From Bifidobacterium sp. ESL0728 (GTDB lineage Bacteria; Actinomycetota; Actinomycetes; Actinomycetales; Bifidobacteriaceae), in the NCBI RefSeq assembly GCF_029392015.1, contig NZ_CP113925.1:1178001-1242000 (forward strand): 64,000 bases of DNA, read 5' to 3'. Below, one piece after another: positions 56,538 to 64,000 of this stretch. Under the pieces are notes generated by a model, which had not been told where the DNA came from, did not search any database, and saw nothing but the letters and a program-made list of their open reading frames with translations. Each line of letters begins with the position of its first letter. Position 1 is the stretch's first letter. The position numbers and the translations under genes are program-made.

Positions 56538-59500
56538 ATGGAAGCTTCCAAGGAATTCGAAATCACGACCCATGACCTGATTCATGCAGGGGTGCAGAAT
56601 CTGGGTGAGGCGCGCGACCGGTTTGCGTGTTTGGCGGAGTTGGGTTTCAGCGGTGACATGCTCCAGGCCGTACTGATTTCCTTGCAACGGGCATGTGACC
56701 CAGATACCGCGTTGAAGCATCTGGTCGAAATTTTCGCGGCGTATGAAGACCGAACGGATGGTTGTGTTGCCGATGACAAAAATGGTTTGGTGTCGGATAT
56801 TTCTGCATTAGATGGTTCTGTATCTGGCATTTTGGATAAACAGGCGGTTTCAGCCGGGCAGATCGCAACCGGTCAGGGGCCTGCCGGTTCAGGAATATGT
56901 TCACGTGACCCGCATAATCTCGATAATCTTGTCCAAGATTCAGCCTCGCTTTCGCGGCTGATTGGCGTGTTGGGCGCTTCCGACGCTTTGGGCTCGTTGA
57001 TGCGGGCATATCCGGATTTGGTTTCGGCTGCAGCCTGCGACCCCTGTGGAAGCCTTGATTTCAGCCGAGATGAACGCATTGCGCATATGAGCGATGCCGT
57101 CAAAACGGCGGAATCGAAACAAGCTGACACTCCAGCAAGGGTCATGCCTAAGGCAGTGGAAGTGCTCCGCCGGAACTATTATCTCCAGCTGGCGGCCATC
57201 ATGGCCGAGGACACTTCGGCTGACGATCCGGTGAAAATACAGCCTCAGATCAGTGCGAAACTTTCCGATCTTGCCGATGCCGCCATCGGTTCGGCGCTCG
57301 ATATCGCCAGAACGCAGGTCGAGGGCAGCGAACGCTGCGGATTCACGGTTATCGGTATGGGTAAGCTCGGTGCGCAGGAGCTGAACTATGTCTCCGATTG
57401 CGATCTGGTGTATGTGGTCGAACCGCTTGCAGGCGAAGACAGCGGCGAGAAAATCGACGGTGTAACGTTGACTCGTATTGGTACGAGAATCGGAACATTA
57501 TTGCAGAAGATTTGCCAGTCGGTCATTCCTGGCGTCGACATGCCGCCGCTTTGGCAGATTGACACGGCGTTGCGCCCCGAAGGCAAGGACGGCCCGCTGG
57601 TGCGCACGGTCGACTCCTGCCGTGTCTATTACGAGAAGTGGGCCAACAATTGGGAGTTCCAAGCGCTGCTCAAGGCACGCGTTGTCGCCGGAGACGAGGA
57701 ATTGGGCAAGGCCTATCTCGACTTGACGCGTCCGTTGGTATGGTCGGCGTCGAAACGGGACAATTTCGTCTACGATTGCCAGAAAATGCGGAAGAGGGTC
57801 GAAGACAACATTGCTCCGGATCTTCGTGACCGCGAGATCAAACTCGGCAAAGGTGGGCTTCGCGATGTCGAGTTCACTGTACAGATGCTGCAGCTTGTTC
57901 ACGGCCGTTCCGACGAATCTCTTCGTGGCCGTTCTACATTGGGGGCGTTGCAGGCGCTTGCGTTGGGCGGGTATGTCGCACGCCCGCAAGCCGCAAGGCT
58001 TGATGAGGATTATCGCTTTGAAAGGGTGCTCGAACATCGGGCTCAGATGTGGCAACTCAAGCGTACGCATCTATTCCCCGAAGTCGGTAAAGACAATGAC
58101 GACAGTCCTGATATCGTGCGCAATACCGACACGCGGGCTATCGACGACAATCCGGAATTGCGTCGTATGGGCCGTGCGTTCGGTTTGTTGCCCGACCAAT
58201 TGGTCGATAAGTATGACAAAATACGTCTTGAGGTTCGTCGCCTTCATACCGACATCTATTATCGTCCGATGCTGCCGATCAACGCTCGGCTCGACGACGA
58301 TCAGGTGACCTTGAGCGACAAGGCCACCCGGGAGCGCTTTGAATCCATTGGCTTCGCCGACCCCGATGCCGCCATGCGCCACGTCCGGGCTTTGACGGAA
58401 GGTGTTTCCCGTGCCGCCAAAATCAACCGTATTCTTCTTCCCTCGATTCTCCAATGGCTTGCGCAAGGCCAGAACCCCGATATGGGTCTTTTGCAATGGC
58501 GCAAACTTGAGGAGCGTTTCGGGGGCGGCAGCCAGTATCTCGGCTTCCTGCGTGATTCACCGCAGGCACTGATCAGACTCTGTCATATTCTATCCAATTC
58601 GAGGCTGCTGGGAGACTCGCTCAACCAGTCCATCGAATCGGTGACTTGGCTCGGAGATGACGATATGCTGATGCCGCGAACTCGCGAAAGCCTTGACGTA
58701 CGCGCCCAGGCGGCGGTCTCTCGCTATGCCGATAATATGAACGATTTCGCCACTTCCATTCGTTCGATGCGACGTCACGAAATCGAACGTATCGGACTGG
58801 GATGGACTTCAAAGGTCTTTGATGACAGTGCCGGCTTGTCCGGTATGACCGATGTGTACGATGCCGGCATCGAGTCGGCGTTGCTATGGTCCATCAGCCA
58901 TCAGTGCGCCGAGATGAAGCTCGAGAGCGCCCCGGTGGCCATCAGTGTCATCGCCATGGGTCGTTACGGCGGGTGCGAAGTCAATTTCTGCTCCGACGCC
59001 GACATCATCATGATGTATCGTCCGAAGCAAGCCGCGGAAGGCGAAGACGGCGACGATTGTGCAAAAGCTGCCGCCGATTTCGCGCGAAACGTGGTCAACG
59101 ACCTGCGCAACATCCTGCAGGGGCCAGCAAGCCTTGAGCCGAAAATCGACCTCGATTTCGGTTTGCGTCCGGAAGGCAAGAACGGCCCGTTGATCCGTTC
59201 CTACGAATCCTGTCGCGACTACTACACCAAGTGGTACAGCACCTGGGAGCGCCAGGCGTTGCTGCGGGCCCGGTATGCCGCAGGCGACGCTCAATTGGCC
59301 AGAGACTTCCTCACCCAGCTTGCCGATCCGCTGCGTTATATGGACAGGCCGTTGACTGACGAGGAAATCGGAGAAATCCGGAAACTCAAAGCTCGGATGG
59401 AGGCGGAGCGTCTACCGCACGGAGTGAAACGCAATCAGCACTTGAAACTGGGTGCCGGTGGGCTTTCAGACGTCGAATGGACAGTGCAGCTGTTGCAGCT

Positions 59501-59828
59501 TGAACATGCCGGGGAGCATGAGAGCCTGCGTGTCAACTCGACGCTGACAGCGCTTGATGAGCTCGAACGTTTGGAATATATCAATGCAAACGATGCCGAC
59601 GCGCTACGCAAAGCTTGGAAAATGCTCACCGCCGCACGCAACGGCAATTATCTGTGGGGAGCGAGGCTCTCGCAGGCCGACGTGCTCCCGTCCGATTTCT
59701 ACGGGCTTGGGGGAGTAGCGACGTTCCTTGGATATGATGCGAACCGAGGCCAATACTTCGGCAACGATTTGCAGGCTGTGATGCGCCGTTGCAGGGAGGT
59801 CACCGAGCGTCTTTTCTATGGCCTTTAG
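56538..59828 (+). CDS. glnE: Glutamine synthetase adenylyltransferase/deadenylase
   Basis: Bifunctional GlnE of 1096 residues that adenylylates and deadenylylates glutamine synthetase in response to nitrogen status. The two nucleotidyltransferase halves are complete: the first has GAQELNYVSDCDLVYV (about 279-294), the second CEVNFCSDADIIMMYRP (about 814-830). Each is followed by a helical GlnD_UR-like domain. A Gly/Ser/Asp-rich stretch near 75-130 is an unusual N-terminal insertion. Located far from glnA but on the same side of the window as gltBD. Confidence 0.96.
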   Translation: MEASKEFEITTHDLIHAGVQNLGEARDRFACLAELGFSGDMLQAVLISLQRACDPDTALKHLVEIFAAYEDRTDGCVADDKNGLVSDISALDGSVSGILDKQAVSAGQIATGQGPAGSGICSRDPHNLDNLVQDSASLSRLIGVLGASDALGSLMRAYPDLVSAAACDPCGSLDFSRDERIAHMSDAVKTAESKQADTPARVMPKAVEVLRRNYYLQLAAIMAEDTSADDPVKIQPQISAKLSDLADAAIGSALDIARTQVEGSERCGFTVIGMGKLGAQELNYVSDCDLVYVVEPLAGEDSGEKIDGVTLTRIGTRIGTLLQKICQSVIPGVDMPPLWQIDTALRPEGKDGPLVRTVDSCRVYYEKWANNWEFQALLKARVVAGDEELGKAYLDLTRPLVWSASKRDNFVYDCQKMRKRVEDNIAPDLRDREIKLGKGGLRDVEFTVQMLQLVHGRSDESLRGRSTLGALQALALGGYVARPQAARLDEDYRFERVLEHRAQMWQLKRTHLFPEVGKDNDDSPDIVRNTDTRAIDDNPELRRMGRAFGLLPDQLVDKYDKIRLEVRRLHTDIYYRPMLPINARLDDDQVTLSDKATRERFESIGFADPDAAMRHVRALTEGVSRAAKINRILLPSILQWLAQGQNPDMGLLQWRKLEERFGGGSQYLGFLRDSPQALIRLCHILSNSRLLGDSLNQSIESVTWLGDDDMLMPRTRESLDVRAQAAVSRYADNMNDFATSIRSMRRHEIERIGLGWTSKVFDDSAGLSGMTDVYDAGIESALLWSISHQCAEMKLESAPVAISVIAMGRYGGCEVNFCSDADIIMMYRPKQAAEGEDGDDCAKAAADFARNVVNDLRNILQGPASLEPKIDLDFGLRPEGKNGPLIRSYESCRDYYTKWYSTWERQALLRARYAAGDAQLARDFLTQLADPLRYMDRPLTDEEIGEIRKLKARMEAERLPHGVKRNQHLKLGAGGLSDVEWTVQLLQLEHAGEHESLRVNSTLTALDELERLEYINANDADALRKAWKMLTAARNGNYLWGARLSQADVLPSDFYGLGGVATFLGYDANRGQYFGNDLQAVMRRCREVTERLFYGL

Positions 59829-59940
59829 GTTCTCGACTTTATCTGTGCTGGCAGGCTTCACGACATTCTTCTTTGGAATAGGTTATTTCGTCAACCATCA
59901 GCTTGAGGTACGTCATGGTTGCCAAGCCGAGTAACACTGA

Positions 59941-59986
59941 AACGGGGCGAGGTGGGATTTGGATATCTCTTCCACCGTACCCCGTT
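59941..59986. terminator. Hairpin between glnE and the men operon
   Basis: AACGGGG (59941-59947) pairs with CCCCGTT (59980-59986), and GGTGG (59951-59955) with CCACC (59972-59976). It lies between two convergent gene ends and could terminate both. The T run is poor on the plus strand and slightly better on the minus strand. Confidence 0.55.
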
Positions 59987-59995
59987 AACATTCAA

Positions 59996-61093
59996 TTAGC
60001 ATATTGTTTTTTGTTGGTCCAATAATTCCTGGTACGCGGGCAGCAAATCGACACCGACTCCCGCGTCATGCGATACCGGCATCAGACCCTGGGTTACATG
60101 TAAAGGTGTCGTATAGTCTTTTTGATAATAACGTTCCGTTGCCGATAAGTCACCTGGATAAGCAAAATCAGTTAAGCTGGCTAAGGCCAAATTGGCCGCG
60201 CGCCCAATGCCTCCCTCCAGCATTCCGCCGCACCAAATATCAAAACCCAACTGGCGGTGTGCCTTGACCAGTTCTAAAGCTGGTGTTAACCCACCGATTA
60301 CCGACTGTTTGACACTGATGATTTGACCTAATTGTAATTGCCAAGCATATTTGGCTTGGTCCACACTGGTAATCGGTTCGTCTAAGCAAATCGGAGTGTG
60401 CATCTGCTGCGCCCATTTGGCGCTAGGTTGCGACACCGGATCTTCGATAAAAGTCAGCTGCAGGCGATCAATGGTTGCCGCTAAATCTTTGGTCCACTGC
60501 AAGCTTTGATTGGCGTCTACCGTCAAAGATTTTATCGACGTTCGTTGGCGCAAGCGAGCGATCCTTTGCAAATCGGCATTACCTTTAACCTTTAATTTGA
60601 TACGCTGATAGCCTTGTTGCTGCGCTTTTTGGACAGCCGCTAGCAGCCGTTCATCGTCTTGCAGACCCAAACTGACACCCACCGCCACATGATCCTGCCA
60701 CTGAGCATGAACTTGCTGGGCCAAAACCGCGGCCAGTGGTAGCTGTTGTTGCTTGGCATAGAGATCCCAAATCGCCATATCCAAAGCGGCCTTGGCAAAA
60801 TGGTGTCCCTTTAAAACTTGTAAATGCGCATATAGGTCTGGTGGTGTCGTAAATTGTCGATTGCGGACCACAGGCCACAAATACTGTTGCAGCACCATTT
60901 GCTCGATAGCTTGCGTTTCATTCGTGTAAAACAATGTGGTGAATGCTTCCAGCTCACCATAACCCCAATTGCCGTCTTCATCACGTACAACGACCAAAGT
61001 CACCAGGCGTTCGCTTAATGTTTCGTGGGCGGATACAAAAGGATGCTTGAGATGGAGACGAATCGGTAATAATTTCAAGCCCGTTAGACGCAT
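59996..61093 (-). CDS. menC: o-Succinylbenzoate synthase MenC
   Basis: Enolase-superfamily dehydratase of 365 residues that forms o-succinylbenzoate, fourth step of menaquinone synthesis. RIKLKVKG supplies the acid/base Lys pair; metal ligands are Asp in LTVDANQS, Glu in TFIEDPV and Asp in CLDEPIT; ISVKQS has the second Lys. I start at ATG 61093, eight bases after GAAGGAG. It overlaps menH by ten bases. Its Gln and Leu codon choice differs clearly from the genes before 59.9 kb. Confidence 0.93.
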   Translation of the reverse strand: MRLTGLKLLPIRLHLKHPFVSAHETLSERLVTLVVVRDEDGNWGYGELEAFTTLFYTNETQAIEQMVLQQYLWPVVRNRQFTTPPDLYAHLQVLKGHHFAKAALDMAIWDLYAKQQQLPLAAVLAQQVHAQWQDHVAVGVSLGLQDDERLLAAVQKAQQQGYQRIKLKVKGNADLQRIARLRQRTSIKSLTVDANQSLQWTKDLAATIDRLQLTFIEDPVSQPSAKWAQQMHTPICLDEPITSVDQAKYAWQLQLGQIISVKQSVIGGLTPALELVKAHRQLGFDIWCGGMLEGGIGRAANLALASLTDFAYPGDLSATERYYQKDYTTPLHVTQGLMPVSHDAGVGVDLLPAYQELLDQQKTIC

Positions 61094-61893
61094 GGCAAAA
61101 ACTCCTTCAATAGTCGACAATACGACTGCGGCTGTTCCAGATGTACATTATGCCCTGCTTGGGCAATGACATGTAATTGAGCTTGGGGTAGTTGGGCAGC
61201 CATTTGTCGCATAATGCCTTGGAATTTGCGATCCTGTTGTCCCGTTATCAACATGACCGGCAAAGATATTTGTGCCAGATACAGCCACAAATTGGGCATC
61301 ACTCCGGTTCCCATACCTAATAAACTAGCAGCCAAAGCTTGCGGTTCCTGACTTAAGCGTTGTTGCCGTACTTGTTCTTTTAGCTCGGGCGGCAAGGTTT
61401 TTTGCGAGGCGAATAAAGGCAGCTGCTCCCAATGTGCCACAAATTCAGCCAACGGTTTGGTTTGCAAGAAATGTGCTTTTGCCTGATCTTGTTGTTGTCG
61501 TTTTCCCCGCTGTTCTGGGGTCGCCAATCCCGCTGTACTGCTTTCTAGTATCAGCTGTTGGACTAACTGTGGATATCGCCAGGAAAAATATAACCCCAGA
61601 CGGCCGCCCATCGAGTAGCCCACAAGCCGCAGCGGCTGGTCAATTTGTAACTGTTGCAAAATATTTTTTAAATCCGCGGCTTGACGAGCCATTGCGTAAC
61701 GTTTGGGCTGTGTAGGTTTGCCGCTTTGTCCATGACCTAACAAATCAGGTAATAACGCCGTCCCCTTGATATGCTGGGCGATAGACGCAAAATCTTGGCC
61801 GCTACCCATAAAGCCATGTAAGAACAACCAATACGGTTGCCCTGCTCCGTAGACGGACACATGATATGAATTTTCACGTACGTTAATTTGCAT
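61084..61893 (-). CDS. menH: SHCHC synthase MenH
   Basis: Alpha/beta hydrolase-fold lyase of 269 residues that eliminates pyruvate from SEPHCHC. Nucleophile Ser94 is in VGYSMGG, the FLHGFMGSG loop is at about 24-32 and the catalytic His in QAGHNVHLEQP near the end. The start at ATG 61893 overlaps the menD stop by 11 bases. The order menD-menH-menC is conserved in several lactic acid bacteria and bacilli. Confidence 0.9.
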   Translation of the reverse strand: MQINVRENSYHVSVYGAGQPYWLFLHGFMGSGQDFASIAQHIKGTALLPDLLGHGQSGKPTQPKRYAMARQAADLKNILQQLQIDQPLRLVGYSMGGRLGLYFSWRYPQLVQQLILESSTAGLATPEQRGKRQQQDQAKAHFLQTKPLAEFVAHWEQLPLFASQKTLPPELKEQVRQQRLSQEPQALAASLLGMGTGVMPNLWLYLAQISLPVMLITGQQDRKFQGIMRQMAAQLPQAQLHVIAQAGHNVHLEQPQSYCRLLKEFLPCV

Positions 61894-63610
61894 GTGGCAA
61901 GTCCTTGACGGCGTGCGTAACTTGTTGCGCCAATTGCTGTTCAAAGGAAACCAGTGTTGCCCGTTGCGTAACCACTTCCAAGATGGTCAAACCCTTGACG
62001 GGAACCTTCAAAGCGCTAGTCAATTGGTCAAAAGTCATTACTTGACAGTATTTAGCTTGATACAAACGCGCAATGGCAGCAATATCTAAATCCAAAGGAG
62101 TACCAAAGACTTTTTCAAATTGGGATGGTTCACTGGCTTGGGGTAGGAACGAGAAAATGCCGCCGCCATTGTTGTTCTGGACGATAATCGTCAAATCCAA
62201 TTGATATTGACGCCCCATCATCAAACCCGTTAGATCATGGAAGAAGGCCAGGTCGCCGATGTATAAATATGCTGGCTGATGTTGTGTGGCCATGGCCAAC
62301 GCCGTCGAATTAATCCCATCTATCCCATTGGCGCCCCGATTCGCCCAAAGCTTGACCGGCGCAGCAGGCCAAAAATAATCGTCAATTTCACGAATCGGCA
62401 TTGAATTGCTGACGAATAAAGCGGCATCTGACGGTAAAGCTTGTCCGAGACCAAAAGCTACTTCGGGTTCCGTTAAAGTATGCGTCTTGCATAGATGAGA
62501 TCGTAACCTTTTTTGAATTGTCTGATCCAATTGCTGCCACTGTAAAAGCCAGTGCTGAGATGCTTTTTGCAAATGCAACTTGGGCAGAACGGTGGTTGGC
62601 GCAAAAGGAACAACTAAATCGGTCTGCAAGGTGTGATCCAAAAAACTGTGCTGGGCATCTAGATAAACTGTCGTAATTTGCGCTTGCGTCAGCCACGAAC
62701 TCAACGCCGCTGAAACAGGGGTGGCTCCCAAGCGCAGCACCACTTCGGGGCGATAGCTCGCAGGTAGGGATGTCATATTTTTACAAATCCAGTCCCCAGT
62801 AGCCAGAACTTCGGGGCTTTGTCCACGTAAGCCGCTCAAAGGATCGGCCAAAATGGGCCAGTGATAGCGTTGCGCAAATTGGCAAATAACTTGACTGGCG
62901 GTAGATGAGTTGATTGCTGGGCCAACTACCAGTAGGCCCTTTTTACCTGATAAATATTGCTCAATCAGTTGTAATAATGCCGGTTCAGGCAAAGTCTGAG
63001 GCTTCGTAAAAATCGGCCGCACTTGCAATGAATCATCGCTAACATCCAGATCAGGTAATAACGGCTTTTGCAGTGGCAGATTCAAATGCACTGGTCCTTG
63101 TGGATAAGCAAGCGCTTGATACACTGCCTTTTGCGCGCTATAAACATTGTATTTAATCTCATGGAGTGTCGTTGCAGCTTGGGGCATGACCAACCGATAG
63201 AAAGCTTTCACCTGCTGCGCGTACATATAATCCTGCGTCAATGTTTGAGGCGCACCGACTTGCTGTAACTCGGGTGGACGGTCAGTTGTCAAAACAATTA
63301 ACGGCACATTGCTGGCTTTCGCCTCACAAATAGCCGGATAATAATTAGCCGCCGCTGTCCCGGAAGTACATACCAGCAATACCGGTTGGCCGCTCGTTTT
63401 CGCCAGGCCAAGAGCAAAAAAGGCCGCTGAACGCTCATCGACATCGACATACAATTGCAGTTTGGCTTGATCTTCCAATTGCCCTAATAGAATAGCCAAC
63501 GGAGTCGAGCGCGAACCCGGCGAAAGCACCACTTTTTGCACACCAGCGACCAAAAAGGCCTGTAATAAAGGGCGCAATTGTCGTGTCAAGTAAGCGTATC
63601 CATCACTCAT
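61883..63610 (-). CDS. menD: SEPHCHC synthase MenD
   Basis: Thiamine-diphosphate enzyme of 575 residues, which adds 2-oxoglutarate to isochorismate. The N-terminal RPLLQAFLVAGVQKVVLSPGSRSTPL, with the substrate-binding Ser/Arg, is diagnostic. The ThDP/Mg motif is followed by IVQNNNGGGIFSFLPQ. VCTSGTAAANYYPA is the usual family stretch. Starts seven bases after the menF stop. Bifidobacteria generally lack this pathway, so the gene is foreign or the contig is chimeric. Confidence 0.94.
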   Translation of the reverse strand: MSDGYAYLTRQLRPLLQAFLVAGVQKVVLSPGSRSTPLAILLGQLEDQAKLQLYVDVDERSAAFFALGLAKTSGQPVLLVCTSGTAAANYYPAICEAKASNVPLIVLTTDRPPELQQVGAPQTLTQDYMYAQQVKAFYRLVMPQAATTLHEIKYNVYSAQKAVYQALAYPQGPVHLNLPLQKPLLPDLDVSDDSLQVRPIFTKPQTLPEPALLQLIEQYLSGKKGLLVVGPAINSSTASQVICQFAQRYHWPILADPLSGLRGQSPEVLATGDWICKNMTSLPASYRPEVVLRLGATPVSAALSSWLTQAQITTVYLDAQHSFLDHTLQTDLVVPFAPTTVLPKLHLQKASQHWLLQWQQLDQTIQKRLRSHLCKTHTLTEPEVAFGLGQALPSDAALFVSNSMPIREIDDYFWPAAPVKLWANRGANGIDGINSTALAMATQHQPAYLYIGDLAFFHDLTGLMMGRQYQLDLTIIVQNNNGGGIFSFLPQASEPSQFEKVFGTPLDLDIAAIARLYQAKYCQVMTFDQLTSALKVPVKGLTILEVVTQRATLVSFEQQLAQQVTHAVKDLPHAN

Positions 63611-63617
63611 GATTTCT

Positions 63618-64000
63618 TCAATCTTTTATTTGAAAAATCGACAGTAAAGACTGCAGTTTGTGTGTCGTTTCCTGTAATTCGGACGCTGGTTGTGATGCCT
63701 TTACGATTCCGGCACCGCCCCATAACGTTAATTCCTGATCGGTTAACAAACCACTGCGAATACCAACCGCCCACTCACCTTCTTGGTCTAAACTCAAATA
63801 ACCCACAGGTGCCCCATATAAGCCGCGACTTTGGGGCTCTAATTGCCGAATGATTTTTTGGGCCAATCGTTGCGGCGTACCTGCCAAAGCCGGTGTGGGG
63901 TGTAAGGCGGCCAACACTTTCAGCGGGTCATACAAGCCGCGCGCCACAATCGGTGTATATAGATGCTGCAAATTAGCTGTAGCTAAAATTCGCGGCTGCG
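63618..64000 (-). CDS. menF: Isochorismate synthase MenF (3' part, runs off the window)
   Basis: The C-terminal ~127 residues of a chorismate-utilising enzyme. The stretch ATANLQHLYTPIVAR, LHPTPALAGTPQ, GLYGAPVGYLSLDQEGEWAVGIR and LWGGAGIVKASQP are the conserved C-terminal elements of isochorismate synthases. The frame stays open to the end of the window, so the start lies beyond 64,000 and this entry is partial. First gene of the men operon in reading order. Confidence 0.88.
   Translation of the reverse strand, partial: QPRILATANLQHLYTPIVARGLYDPLKVLAALHPTPALAGTPQRLAQKIIRQLEPQSRGLYGAPVGYLSLDQEGEWAVGIRSGLLTDQELTLWGGAGIVKASQPASELQETTHKLQSLLSIFQIKD

Overview
The window looks like a Bifidobacterium-type actinobacterial chromosome for its first ~59.9 kb. 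The reasons are the GC-rich third positions, the strong AGGAGG-type ribosome sites, the phoH-ybeY-corC-era cluster, glnE, gltBD, an actinobacterial GlgA/GlgM-like synthase, a TrmI methyltransferase and a CorC/NarL/ABC-2 gene content typical of that family. The species cannot be named from the sequence. The last ~4 kb (59,996-64,000) differs visibly in codon choice (CAA for Gln, TTG/TTA for Leu). It encodes a menaquinone-biosynthesis operon that I would expect in a lactobacillus rather than a bifidobacterium.

Layout. 0.1-7.5 kb: a secreted polysaccharide deacetylase, then a translation/RNA-maintenance block (rsmE, HIT hydrolase, phoH, ybeY, CorC-like CBS protein, era). 7.25-15.48 kb: a sugar-catabolic island flanked by a 227-bp direct repeat of the era 3' end. 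It holds a SorC-type regulator divergent from an operon of ribose-class ABC permease, lipoprotein binding protein, double ATPase, SIS-domain sugar-phosphate isomerase, FGGY pentulokinase and a ribulose-phosphate-3-epimerase-like protein. 15.5-17.8 kb: a GNAT-like protein with a small acidic partner, an unknown membrane protein and intergenic hairpin repeats. 17.8-24.4 kb: fatty acyl-CoA/AMP ligase, alpha/beta hydrolase, ribosomal protein L25, ilvE and a TRIC-type channel. 24.9-29.2 kb: an ABC exporter, an HTH/DUF2975 pair and a CPBP protease. 29.3-33.3 kb: rpsT, lepA, a nitroreductase, a DUF4160 pair and a 33-bp tandem repeat. 33.4-39.3 kb: a NarL-type two-component system divergent from an ABC-2 exporter with two permeases. 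39.4-59.8 kb: hemW, gltBD, glgA-like synthase, ABC ATPase, D-lactate dehydrogenase, trmI, metE-metF and glnE.

The island genes form a coherent route: a sugar imported by the ABC system, phosphorylated by the FGGY kinase and moved by the isomerase and epimerase into pentose phosphates, which would feed the bifid (phosphoketolase) shunt. Nitrogen assimilation (gltBD, glnE) and methionine synthesis (metE, metF) dominate the right half.

The observations most worth following are the era-tail duplication bounding the island, the unusual isomerase/kinase/epimerase combination in it, the abrupt switch to men genes after glnE (horizontal transfer or a chimeric contig), the five-unit 33-bp repeat that stays open as an 11-residue peptide repeat, and a tendency of housekeeping proteins here to carry polar low-complexity insertions.
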